Below are positions 1 to 6,560 of a stretch of DNA of 8,080 nucleotides, one piece after another (within the stretch, counting starts at the first letter, position 1; each line of letters opens with the position of its first letter). A program made the translations under genes and the position numbers. The DNA is taken from assembly GCA_042088875.1 (NCBI GenBank), contig JBELLF010000041.1, positions 1 to 8,080 of the forward strand. The letters run 5' to 3'. Source of the DNA: Marisimplicoccus framensis_A. GTDB lineage: Bacteria; Bacteroidota; Bacteroidia; Flavobacteriales; Flavobacteriaceae. Under the pieces are notes generated by a model. The model worked only from the letters and a program-made list of their open reading frames with translations, searched no databases and was not told the origin of the DNA.

Positions 1-607
1 ATATTTTAACACTAGGTTTCATTTCTTTTAAATATTTTCCAACACCAGAAATTGTACCACCTGTGCCTACACCTACAACAAAGTGATCAATCTTTCCATC
101 AGTCTGTTTCCAAATTTCAGGACCAGTTGATTCGTAATGAGCTATAGTATTTGATGGGTTGTCATACTGATTTACATACCATGAATTATTTGTTTCTTCT
201 GAAATTCTTTTGGAGACCGAATAATAAGACCTTGGATCATCAGCCTCAACATTTGTTGGACAAACAACTACTTCAGCTCCCATAGCTCTGAGGACATCAA
301 ACTTTTCTTTAGATTGTTTATCATTTGATACACATATTAATTTATAACCTTTAACTATAGCTGCAAGTGCTAACCCCATACCAGTATTACCAGAAGTACC
401 TTCAACTATTGTTCCTCCTGGCTTTAATCTTCCATCTTTTTCTGCATCCTCAATCATTTTAACAGCCATTCTATCTTTGACTGAATTACCAGGATTAAAG
501 CTTTCGACTTTGACAAATACATTTGAGTCAATAGATTTAGAAATTTTATTTAGCTTGATTAAGGGTGTATTCCCAATTGTTTCAAGAATATTTTTGTAAT
601 ACTTCAT
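1..607 (-). CDS. PLP-dependent cystathionine beta-synthase / cysteine synthase family enzyme (N-terminal 202 residues, runs off left edge)
   Basis: A fold-type II pyridoxal-phosphate enzyme that either joins serine (or O-acetylserine) with homocysteine or sulfide, or performs the related replacement. It acts in sulfur amino acid metabolism in the cytoplasm. The frame starts at ATG 607-605 and stays open to the window edge, so the C-terminal part is missing. Visible family marks are the N-terminal 'IGNTPL' at residues 11-16, the PLP-binding lysine K44 in 'NPGNSVKDR', the substrate loop 'TSGNTG' at 71-76, and the phosphate-binding 'GTGGT' at 181-185. The segment 'DPRSYYSVSKRI' (124-135) and 'NPSNTIAHYESTGPEIW' (150-166) look more like the cystathionine beta-synthase branch than classical CysK. 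Which reaction dominates cannot be settled without the C-terminus, where a CBS domain pair may or may not follow. It is the third gene of a tight minus-strand run, one base after the lipoprotein stop. Confidence 0.9.
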   Translation of the reverse strand, partial: MKYYKNILETIGNTPLIKLNKISKSIDSNVFVKVESFNPGNSVKDRMAVKMIEDAEKDGRLKPGGTIVEGTSGNTGMGLALAAIVKGYKLICVSNDKQSKEKFDVLRAMGAEVVVCPTNVEADDPRSYYSVSKRISEETNNSWYVNQYDNPSNTIAHYESTGPEIWKQTDGKIDHFVVGVGTGGTISGVGKYLKEMKPSVKI

Positions 608-608
608 T

Positions 609-953
609 TTAGTTTTTTATATACCTCATTCCAGGTACCTCTTTGTTTAGTTTTACATTTACTTTTACTGCTTGGTTGTTCTCATTAATAAACTTAATTA
701 TTTCATCAGAAGAAACATATACATTTACTTTAACTTTAGGAGGTAACGTAAATACTTGAGTATATTCCCCATTTTGTTTTTTCTCACCTCTTATTTTTAC
801 TTCATAATTTGATATATTTAATAATTCAGCTGAATAATTTTTTGAATTGCTTTCGCCTAGAATAAATGTTTCATTTGCTTGAATTGTTAATCCTGATTTA
901 AATGAAGAACAACTTGAAACTATTAAAGCAAATAAGAGAATTAATTTTTTCAT
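609..953 (-). CDS. Small putative lipoprotein of unknown function
   Basis: A 114-residue protein that I do not recognise. It begins with a classic lipoprotein signal: MKK, a hydrophobic stretch (LILLFALIV) and a lipobox ending in Cys15 (V-S-S-C). It should therefore be lipidated at Cys15 and anchored in a membrane facing the periplasm or outside. Residues after the cysteine are S-S-F-K; there is no obvious run of acidic residues of the kind linked to surface export in Bacteroidota. The mature part (about 100 residues) alternates polar and hydrophobic positions, for example around 'VKIRGEK' and 'KVKVNVYV', which suggests mostly beta strands, with a short helix near 83-90. There is no further membrane segment. 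It starts one base after the permease stop and ends one base before the next start codon, so all three genes are probably translated from one transcript. The lipoprotein signal is clear; the role is unknown. Confidence 0.85.
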   Translation of the reverse strand: MKKLILLFALIVSSCSSFKSGLTIQANETFILGESNSKNYSAELLNISNYEVKIRGEKKQNGEYTQVFTLPPKVKVNVYVSSDEIIKFINENNQAVKVNVKLNKEVPGMRYIKN

Positions 954-954
954 T

Positions 955-2187
955 TTAGGAGTTTATATTGATTGTTGGAACAAATCTAGTAATTGATGAA
1001 AAAGTTACAAATAGAATGATTATTCCAATAGCAGCAAAGATTAAGTTAAGAGAAATTATATATAAAGGATCTACAATAAAAGGTATTGATTCTACATAGT
1101 AATCATTAGGATTTAGTTTTAATATATTGTAATTATTCTGTATGAACGAAACAATAATAAATAGAATATTACCAGGAATAATTCCTTTAAGAAGAATATC
1201 AATACCCTGATAAACAAACACTTTTCCTAATAATTTATTATTAGCACCCATAGAACTCATAATACCAATCATTTTTATTCTTTCAAAGATTAGTGTAAGC
1301 ATAGAGATGATAATACTTATTATTGCAACAATTATCATAAGTACTATAACTATCAAAATATTTAAATCAAATATTGATACCCAATTAAATATATTATTGT
1401 ACTTGTCTTGGACACTAACTATAGATAGATTATTATTTAAAATCAAATCCTTGGAAGATAACTTATTCTCAATATTTGTAACACTTTCTTTATCTTCAAT
1501 TATTAATTCAATTGCTCCTACATCATTAGAATTTAATTTGTATAGATTTTGAAGGGATTCTATGTATCCAATTAAATAGTTAGAATCAAAATCAGGAAAA
1601 TCAGTTTCATAAACACCATAGACTCTATAATATCTAATATTAGGTATTTTTTGATTATCGAAAGTTTGAAAATAAAGTGTAATGTTATCTCCAATACTAA
1701 TATTAAGCTTTTCAAGCAATGATTTAGATATTATAATATCGTTTAAACTCTTTGGAGTATCAATTAATTTTTCTAAAATAAATTGATCAAATTTTTTAAA
1801 ATTTAATTCGTCTTTAACACCTCTGAATATAATTGTTTCTATAGAATTATTAATAGTAATTATTGATGGTTTTTCAAGAGTAGAATTTATTTTAATATCA
1901 GGGTATATTGTTTTTATTTCATCAATTACTTCTTCTGATTGTTTAATTATTTCTGACGCTATTCCTCTATTATTATTTTCATAGCTAGATATAGTTAAAT
2001 CAGAACTTATATTAAATAATATTTGTTTGATTGAAAATTGGAGACCTTTTCCAATTGAGACTGCAGTTAATGATACAAATATTCCAATAAAAACTGAAAA
2101 TATTGCAATTTTTATAATACGAGATGAAACATTACTTTTATCAGCATTAGTTTTTAATTTTCTAAATATGAAAAGAGGTAGATTCAA
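955..2187 (-). CDS. LolC/LolE-type lipoprotein-release ABC permease (FtsX-like), TTG start
   Basis: An inner-membrane permease of the FtsX/MacB superfamily. In the LolCDE system such subunits pull lipoproteins out of the inner membrane and hand them to a periplasmic carrier, driven by the LolD ATPase. The 410-residue architecture fits: a short cytoplasmic start, membrane helix 1 (about 25-48), a large periplasmic domain (about 49-272), then three helices (about 273-301, 325-350, 374-398). After helix 2 comes 'FERIKMIGIMSSMGAN' (301-316), the FtsX-family coupling motif usually seen as ER..IGIL.alGA. The start is TTG: an in-frame TGA lies three codons upstream, there is no ATG until helix 2, and translation from TTG gives MNLPLFIFRKL, matching the usual N-terminus of Bacteroidota relatives as I recall it. 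No ATPase gene is in the window, which is common when lolD lies elsewhere. It could be another FtsX-like exporter, but the size and topology favour Lol. Confidence 0.85.
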   Translation of the reverse strand: MNLPLFIFRKLKTNADKSNVSSRIIKIAIFSVFIGIFVSLTAVSIGKGLQFSIKQILFNISSDLTISSYENNNRGIASEIIKQSEEVIDEIKTIYPDIKINSTLEKPSIITINNSIETIIFRGVKDELNFKKFDQFILEKLIDTPKSLNDIIISKSLLEKLNISIGDNITLYFQTFDNQKIPNIRYYRVYGVYETDFPDFDSNYLIGYIESLQNLYKLNSNDVGAIELIIEDKESVTNIENKLSSKDLILNNNLSIVSVQDKYNNIFNWVSIFDLNILIVIVLMIIVAIISIIISMLTLIFERIKMIGIMSSMGANNKLLGKVFVYQGIDILLKGIIPGNILFIIVSFIQNNYNILKLNPNDYYVESIPFIVDPLYIISLNLIFAAIGIIILFVTFSSITRFVPTININS

Positions 2188-3343
2188 ATTATATCATTTG
2201 CTCAAAAATACATTTTTATTTATTCTAATTTTTCAGTTTAGTCATTCTATTTTTTCACAAGAAATAGTTCAAGGTGCTGAAAGAATTGACTTCTATTATA
2301 ATAAACTGAAAGATAAAAAAATTGCTATAATAGCAAATAACACTAGCGTAATAAAAACCTCAAAAGGATTTACTCATATTATAGATACTTTAATTTCAAA
2401 AGGTATATCAATAAATAAAATATTTAGTCCAGAACATGGTTTCTTAGGAGATAAGGATGATGGGGAAAAATTTGAAAGCTCATTCTATAAAAACATTGAG
2501 ATAATTTCTCTTTATGGAGTCAACAGAAAATTGAAAGATGATGATATTGAAGATATTGATATTATAGTTTTTGATATACAAGACGTTGGTGTAAGATTTT
2601 ATACATATTTATCTACACTTCACTATGCTATGGAGTCAGCAGCCAAAAAAAATATAAAGTTTATAATTATGGACAGAGGTAACCCAAACTCATTCTACAT
2701 TGATGGTCCTATTTTAAATCTTGAAAACTCTAGCTTTATTGGGCTTCATCCTGTTCCTATAGTATACGGAATGACAATAGGAGAATATGGTTTAATGATA
2801 AATGGAGAAGGATGGCTTACAAATAATTTAAAAGTTGATCTTGAAGTTATTAAACTAGAGAATTATAATCATGAATTAAAATATGAGCCACCAATTAAAC
2901 CCTCACCTAACCTACCAAATATTCAATCAATTTATTTATATCCTAGCTTAGCTTTTTTAGAAAAAACAGAGATAAGCGTAGGAAGAGGTACTTCATTTCA
3001 ATTTCAAATATACGGACACCCAGATTTTACCAGCGAATTTAGCTTCATACCCGAACCTAATTTTGGAAGCAAATATCCAAAATTAAAAGGAATACTGTCT
3101 TATGGTGAAGATCTTAGAAAATATAAGACTTCAACTAGGATTGAGCTTAAATGGCTTATAAATTCATTTAGGCAAATAAATGATAAGAATAAATTTTTTA
3201 GAAGTGACTTTGATAAACTAGCTGGAACATCTAATTTAAAGAAACAGATTATTGAAGGCGTGAGTGAATCAGAAATAAGAGATTCATGGAAAGAGGATCT
3301 TGAAAAATTTAAAAAAATTAGAAAGAAATATTTACTATATTAA
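2168..3343 (+). CDS. namZ: DUF1343 / NamZ-type exo-beta-N-acetylmuramidase, exported
   Basis: A 391-residue protein of the DUF1343 family (NamZ, glycoside hydrolase family 171; Bacillus YbbC is a member). Characterised members remove MurNAc from the non-reducing ends of peptidoglycan fragments. Residues 1-30 form a signal peptide: basic MKRGRFK, a hydrophobic core (FLFILIF) and a likely cleavage after 'SIFS', before Q31. Family marks in order are 'IIANNTS' (54-60), 'FSPEHGF' (86-92, with Glu89 the expected catalytic acid), 'DIQDVGVRFYTY' (136-147), 'MDRGNPN' (168-174), 'PSPNLP' (245-250) and 'SVGRGT' (270-275). Length is close to the family norm. The ATG at 2168 is chosen because it begins the signal peptide; the frame stays open upstream inside the divergent permease, but that part has no family resemblance. 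It is first in a plus-strand run, 7 bases ahead of the VOC gene. The family is certain; the exact activity is inferred. Confidence 0.87.
   Translation: MKRGRFKLYHLLKNTFLFILIFQFSHSIFSQEIVQGAERIDFYYNKLKDKKIAIIANNTSVIKTSKGFTHIIDTLISKGISINKIFSPEHGFLGDKDDGEKFESSFYKNIEIISLYGVNRKLKDDDIEDIDIIVFDIQDVGVRFYTYLSTLHYAMESAAKKNIKFIIMDRGNPNSFYIDGPILNLENSSFIGLHPVPIVYGMTIGEYGLMINGEGWLTNNLKVDLEVIKLENYNHELKYEPPIKPSPNLPNIQSIYLYPSLAFLEKTEISVGRGTSFQFQIYGHPDFTSEFSFIPEPNFGSKYPKLKGILSYGEDLRKYKTSTRIELKWLINSFRQINDKNKFFRSDFDKLAGTSNLKKQIIEGVSESEIRDSWKEDLEKFKKIRKKYLLY
2203..2210 (-). promoter_or_regulatory. Possible Bacteroidota -7 promoter box for the Lol-type permease
   Basis: The minus-strand sequence TATTTTTG matches TAnnTTTG fully and ends 15 bases before the TTG start codon of the permease, inside the signal-peptide codons of the divergent NamZ-like gene. 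A -33 TTG at proper spacing is not seen. Position and match support it; chance occurrence in A+T-rich sequence is a real alternative. Confidence 0.33.
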
Positions 3344-3350
3344 TGCTGTT

Positions 3351-3779
3351 ATGACAAAATTATCACCTTTTCATCTTGCAATTCCAGTAAAGAATCTTTC
3401 TGAGTCAAAGAATTTCTATCAAAACATTCTTGGTTTCAAACCAGGCAGAGAATCTGATGAATGGGCAGACTTCGACTTTTTTGGTCATCAGTTGGTCATT
3501 CATGTGGATCCAAATTTTGAAGGAAAAAAACATCATAATGAAGTTGATGGTAAATCAGTTCCAATTCCTCATTTTGGTGTTGTTATACCTTGGGATGATT
3601 TTGACAATTTTGCTACATCATTATCTAATAATAATATTGATTTTGTTATTGAACCTTATGTTAGATTTGAAGGTCTTCCTGGTGAACAAAAGACAATGTT
3701 TTTTTATGACAATTCTGGTAATGCACTTGAATTTAAATCATTTAAAGATATGAGAATGCTCTTCTCAACTAAATTTTAA
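3351..3779 (+). CDS. VOC-superfamily protein (glyoxalase / extradiol dioxygenase fold, COG3565-like)
   Basis: A 142-residue cytoplasmic protein of the vicinal-oxygen-chelate fold, built from two beta-alpha-beta-beta-beta modules (about 4-52 and 72-130). The start 'SPFHLAIPVKNL' (5-16) and the following 'FYQNILGF' are typical of module 1. 'FDFFGHQLV' (41-49), 'HFGVV' (74-78), 'FVIEPYVRFEGLPGEQ' (98-113) and 'GNALEFK' (123-129) match my memory of the small uncharacterised group called predicted extradiol-type dioxygenases (COG3565). His8, His74 and Glu127 sit where the metal ligands of VOC enzymes fall, so a divalent-metal enzyme is likely; the substrate is unknown. The ATG at 3351 is preferred over an in-frame ATG at 3300, because the earlier one lies inside the preceding gene and adds a basic stretch foreign to the fold. 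It sits 7 bases after the NamZ-like gene and 2 bases before the membrane protein. Confidence 0.85.
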   Translation: MTKLSPFHLAIPVKNLSESKNFYQNILGFKPGRESDEWADFDFFGHQLVIHVDPNFEGKKHHNEVDGKSVPIPHFGVVIPWDDFDNFATSLSNNNIDFVIEPYVRFEGLPGEQKTMFFYDNSGNALEFKSFKDMRMLFSTKF

Positions 3780-3781
3780 AT

Positions 3782-4651
3782 ATGCTTAAAATTGGTTCAA
3801 AAATATTTGATTTTATTTTCTCAGATGAGAATAGAAAAAAGATAGAAGGATTTACAATATGGACTGCTACTATTGGATTCATTTTTCATCTTTCATTAGT
3901 TCTTCTAAATAATAATTCAATTATTAATATAGGTAATGAGAGCTTGTTATTAACTAATCCTATTTCAGCAATCTATACCCCTTTCTCTATAATTCTTTAT
4001 TATGAGATATTCTTATTAATCTTTTATTTACCAAGATCATTTACAACCTCTATTTTAAAACAGTTTGAAATTATCTCATTAATTATTATAAGAAGAATTT
4101 TTTATGATATTCCAAAGCTTGAACTTAATGCAGAAAGCTGGTTTGGTAATCCTAATAATCTTCAAATTACCTATGATCTTTTAAGTATTTTGATTCTGTT
4201 TTTTTTAATTTATTTATTTAATCTAGTTAAATCTAGAATTGAATTTAAAAAAAGCAGTAATAATATAAAAAGGTTTATTGATTCAAAGAAGATAATAAGT
4301 ATAGTTTTAATCCCTGTTATGATTGTATTATTTATTCTAGGTATATATAATTGGTATTCTATTGGAATGAGTTCAAATTTTGCAAGCTCTTTCTATTATG
4401 TAAATGAGGTCTTTTATACAACTTTTTTCTCAATACTTATTATTGCAGATGTTTTTATTCTACTATTATCTTTCCTATATACTGAAAGGTATAGTCAAAT
4501 AATGAGAAATACAGGTTTTATTATTTGTACCATTTTAATAAGACTTTCATTTTCTTCCACAGGATTAACAAATCTACTTCTGATTGTATCTAGTGTAATT
4601 TTTGGACTACTAATATTAAAAATTTATAGTTTAATGAATAAGATTGAGTAA
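3782..4651 (+). CDS. Polytopic membrane protein of unknown function (7-8 helices)
   Basis: I do not recognise a named family for this 289-residue inner-membrane protein. Hydrophobic segments lie near 23-42, 62-83, 92-108, 131-149, 171-192, 209-233, 244-258 and 261-284. The third and seventh are short and charged, so the true count could be seven or eight. The most distinctive part is residues 59-112: 'NPISAIYTPFSIILYYE', then 'YLPRSF', then 'KQFEIISLIIIRRIF'. Here K93, E96, R104 and R105 lie in or beside a hydrophobic segment, which is reminiscent of ion-conducting or voltage-sensing helices, but this resemblance is only by eye. R254 lies in another hydrophobic segment. No signal peptide, metal-binding cluster or nucleotide motif is seen. 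It starts 2 bases after the VOC gene, so the two are probably co-transcribed. Its stop codon abuts the folD stop on the other strand. Confidence 0.8.
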   Translation: MLKIGSKIFDFIFSDENRKKIEGFTIWTATIGFIFHLSLVLLNNNSIINIGNESLLLTNPISAIYTPFSIILYYEIFLLIFYLPRSFTTSILKQFEIISLIIIRRIFYDIPKLELNAESWFGNPNNLQITYDLLSILILFFLIYLFNLVKSRIEFKKSSNNIKRFIDSKKIISIVLIPVMIVLFILGIYNWYSIGMSSNFASSFYYVNEVFYTTFFSILIIADVFILLLSFLYTERYSQIMRNTGFIICTILIRLSFSSTGLTNLLLIVSSVIFGLLILKIYSLMNKIE

Positions 4652-4659
4652 TCAATCTT
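4640..4659. terminator. Perfect hairpin spanning two convergent stop codons
   Basis: The arm AAGATTGA (4640-4647) pairs perfectly with TCAATCTT (4652-4659) across the four-base loop GTAA. Read as plus-strand RNA, the loop is GUAA, a GNRA-type tetraloop. The hairpin contains the stop codon of the membrane protein (4649-4651, in the loop) and that of folD (4652-4654, in the stem). It could end transcription from both sides between two genes with no spacer. The T-run after it is short on both strands (TTT on the plus strand), so termination may be weak, or the structure may protect 3' ends instead. Confidence 0.55.
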
Positions 4660-5527
4660 TAAGCTCACAAGCCTTTAATGTATTTTTTAGTAACATTGAA
4701 ATTGTCATAGGCCCAACTCCTCCTGGAACTGGTGTTATCATTACATCTCTTTGATTAAAATCTTCAAAGTCAACATCACCAACAATTTTATAGCCTTTTG
4801 AGGAAAACTCATCATCAACTCTTGAAATTCCAACATCTATTATGATTGAGTTATCACTAACCATATTAGACTTTAGAAACTTAGGAATACCAATTGCAGA
4901 TATTATTATATCTGAATTAATACATAGTGTTTCTAATTCTTTAGATCTACTATGGGCAACTGTTACAGTTGCATTTGCAAAATATTGGTTTTGACTAAGA
5001 ATAATACTAATTGGACGACCAACTATTTGACTTCTACCTATTACAAGACATCGTTTGCCAGATAAGTCAATCTTATATCTTTTTATTAACTCAACAATTC
5101 CAGCTGGAGTAGCAGGTATAAAAGTATCAATTCCTAAAGTCATTTTACCATAATTTAATGGATGGAAGCCATCAACATCCTTATCAGGAGATACTTGGGT
5201 TAATATCTTATCTTGGTCAATATTTGAAGGTAAAGGTAGCTGAACAATAAATCCATCAATTTCTTTATTTTCATTAATCTTTGTTATTTCACTTATTAAC
5301 TCTTCCTCAGAGATATTATCATTAAATTTGAACAAAGATGAATTGAATCCAACTTTTTCACATGCCCTAATCTTACTATTTACATATGTTTGACTTGGTC
5401 CATCATCCCCAATAAGAATTGCAGCCAAATGTGGGACTTTTTTTCTATTATAAACTCTATCCTTTACATGATTTTTAATTTCATCTAGAACTTCATTAGA
5501 AATTTTTTTACCATCAATTATTTTCAT
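4652..5527 (-). CDS. folD: Bifunctional methylenetetrahydrofolate dehydrogenase / methenyltetrahydrofolate cyclohydrolase
   Basis: FolD oxidises 5,10-methylene-THF to methenyl-THF with NAD(P)+ and then hydrolyses it to 10-formyl-THF. This supplies one-carbon units for purines and initiator tRNA formylation in the cytoplasm. The protein is 291 residues, close to the usual 280-300, and intact. Catalytic 'TYVNSK' (47-52) carries Tyr48 and Lys52, the pair expected in the active site. 'QLPLP' (96-100), 'DKDVDGFHP' (115-123), the cofactor-loop motif 'GRSQIVGRP' (164-172) and 'PVPGGVGPMT' (266-275) are all present. The start at ATG 5527-5525 gives the standard N-terminus (MKIIDGKKIS). It lies 40 bases downstream of blh on the same strand, so read-through from blh is possible, but a -7-like box in the gap suggests its own promoter. 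Confidence 0.97.
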   Translation of the reverse strand: MKIIDGKKISNEVLDEIKNHVKDRVYNRKKVPHLAAILIGDDGPSQTYVNSKIRACEKVGFNSSLFKFNDNISEEELISEITKINENKEIDGFIVQLPLPSNIDQDKILTQVSPDKDVDGFHPLNYGKMTLGIDTFIPATPAGIVELIKRYKIDLSGKRCLVIGRSQIVGRPISIILSQNQYFANATVTVAHSRSKELETLCINSDIIISAIGIPKFLKSNMVSDNSIIIDVGISRVDDEFSSKGYKIVGDVDFEDFNQRDVMITPVPGGVGPMTISMLLKNTLKACELKD

Positions 5528-5540
5528 AGAATTATTTTTT

Positions 5541-5548
5541 CAAATATA
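5541..5548 (-). promoter_or_regulatory. Possible Bacteroidota -7 promoter box for folD
   Basis: On the minus strand the sequence is TATATTTG, a full match to the TAnnTTTG box recognised by the main sigma factor of Bacteroidota. It lies 13 bases before the folD ATG, in the 40-base gap after blh. No TTG -33 box is found at the usual 17-23 base distance, so this is a partial promoter at best. Such boxes also arise easily by chance in A+T-rich DNA. Confidence 0.35.
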
Positions 5549-5567
5549 CATCATTGCATAAAATATA

Positions 5568-6452
5568 TTATTTCTTGCTTCTATACATTTTTTCAATTAC
5601 TATAACATGTGGAAAGGTAATTGCTGCCAGAAAAGTAAAAATAATTGGCAAAAGATTACTTCTATCAATTTCAGTAAAGTTATATAATAAAATTAAAAAG
5701 ATAAGAGCCATAATAAAATATGGCATAGAATTTAATAAATATCTCTTTAGACTATTAAAGTTATTACTTCCATAGATATATTTTACCTGGTCCTTTATTG
5801 ATAAAATACTATGAAAAAATATAAAATAAATTGAGAAGCATAAAATTAATGTGGAACTCAATGATAGAAAATAAAAAAGAACAAAAAATAAAATCTCACT
5901 AAAAATAAAAGATGTCAAACATTTATTAATTACTAGAGTGGTTAGATATATAATAGAACTTAAAAATAGAATTACATTCATATTGTTAAAATTCAAAAAT
6001 TTTATTTTGAATGATAAAAAAACATTATTTACGATATCAATATTATTCATAAAAATTATTGTGAATAGGATAATTCCATGGGATAAAATTGATATTACCC
6101 TATAATTGTTTTTTAAGTTTATATTAATTGGAATGGCTTCTATATGTTGCTCACCAAAATGATAAATAGATACGAGGATAAATGCAATAAGGGAAAATGA
6201 TGGAAAAAAATAAAAGAAGATTAATCCAAGAAAAACAACACCTATATATGTTGAAAAGGTCCTAAATTGACTATAATTAGATTTAGATTTTGAATTTTTC
6301 TTAATTATCAACAAGTCATTTGCACCATGGATTAATCCAACTGACAAAACAAGTGTAAATCCTATCATATCCTGATAATTTGCTGAAAATAAACAACTTA
6401 TTAATATAGAAATTGCAAAAACAGATATTCTGAATATGATAATTTTCGTCAT
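5568..6452 (-). CDS. blh: Brp/Blh-family beta-carotene 15,15'-dioxygenase (retinal synthesis)
   Basis: Blh cleaves beta-carotene in the membrane into two retinal molecules using non-haem iron held by histidines. The 294-residue protein is strongly hydrophobic, with many membrane helices, as the family requires. Recognisable marks are 'GLIHGANDLLI' (39-49, His42), 'YHFGEQH' (97-103, His98 and His103), 'SHG' (124-126, His125), 'FFHSILSIKDQ' (212-222, His214) and 'FPHVIVIEKMY' (280-290, His282). The position four residues after His214 is serine; from memory, some studied members have a second histidine there. The start is the ATG at 6452-6450, and the C-terminus looks complete. It is divergent from proteorhodopsin, which needs retinal, and this context strongly supports the assignment. 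Base composition is very low in G+C. It may share a transcript with folD downstream. Carotenoid-making genes are not in the window. Confidence 0.9.
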   Translation of the reverse strand: MTKIIIFRISVFAISILISCLFSANYQDMIGFTLVLSVGLIHGANDLLIIKKNSKSKSNYSQFRTFSTYIGVVFLGLIFFYFFPSFSLIAFILVSIYHFGEQHIEAIPININLKNNYRVISILSHGIILFTIIFMNNIDIVNNVFLSFKIKFLNFNNMNVILFLSSIIYLTTLVINKCLTSFIFSEILFFVLFYFLSLSSTLILCFSIYFIFFHSILSIKDQVKYIYGSNNFNSLKRYLLNSMPYFIMALIFLILLYNFTEIDRSNLLPIIFTFLAAITFPHVIVIEKMYRSKK

Positions 6453-6560
6453 TATTGATTAAATTTTTCGTAAAAAAAGATATGATTTTTTTTTAAATTA
6501 TATTTTTTTATTGCATTATTTTATTTAATTTACTTTTTATAAACAATAATTAATTTAATT
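6453..6560. promoter_or_regulatory. Shared divergent control region between blh and proteorhodopsin
   Basis: A 108-base, almost purely A+T spacer between two divergent start codons, with long A and T tracts (for example 6472-6478 and 6486-6494). It must hold the promoters of both genes, unless proteorhodopsin or blh is transcribed from within the other gene. The proteorhodopsin side has a credible promoter (listed separately). On the blh side only a 7-of-8 match to TAnnTTTG is seen (minus strand TATCTTTT, 6475-6482), without a -33 partner. I see no palindromic operator or riboswitch. Confidence 0.6.
6511..6538 (+). promoter_or_regulatory. Candidate proteorhodopsin promoter (TTG-N17-TACTTTTT)
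   Basis: TTG at 6511-6513 is followed 17 bases later by TACTTTTT (6531-6538), which matches the Bacteroidota -33/-7 consensus TTG-N17-23-TAnnTTTG at all defined positions except the last (T for G). The ATG follows after 22 bases of A/T-only leader apart from one C, with no Shine-Dalgarno sequence, as expected for strongly expressed genes in this phylum. This is the only site in the window with both boxes at the right spacing. Confidence 0.5.

Noticed and set aside
1307..1552. Plus-strand open frame of 81 codons inside the permease gene
   Set aside because: It lies fully antisense to a well-supported gene, its product is a low-complexity mix of Ile, Ser and Leu produced by A+T-rich sequence, and no domain or start signal supports it.
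2133..2162. Promoter boxes for the NamZ-like gene (TACTTTTA at 2133-2140, TAATTTTC at 2155-2162)
   Set aside because: Each mismatches the TAnnTTTG box at its last base and neither has a TTG at 17-23 bases; such near matches are expected by chance here.
2027..2167. 47-codon upstream extension of the NamZ-like gene
   Set aside because: It would place extra residues before a clear signal peptide and lies antisense to the permease coding region; the ATG at 2168 gives a normal N-terminus.
3300..3350. Earlier ATG for the VOC gene
   Set aside because: It overlaps the end of the preceding gene and adds 17 basic, polar residues not belonging to the fold; ATG 3351 places 'SPFHLAIPV' at the expected N-terminus.
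3430..3753. 107-codon open frame inside the VOC gene in another frame
   Set aside because: A same-strand shadow of the VOC gene; its product is a biased run of Leu, Ile and Met with no family resemblance.
5554..5775. 73-codon plus-strand open frame over the end of blh
   Set aside because: Antisense to blh; a hydrophobic product is expected from the reverse complement of a membrane protein gene, and no independent support is seen.
6472..6509. A and T tracts in the blh-opsin spacer as a terminator or riboswitch
   Set aside because: No stable stem with G-C pairs can be drawn; the tracts are simple A+T runs between two divergent starts.
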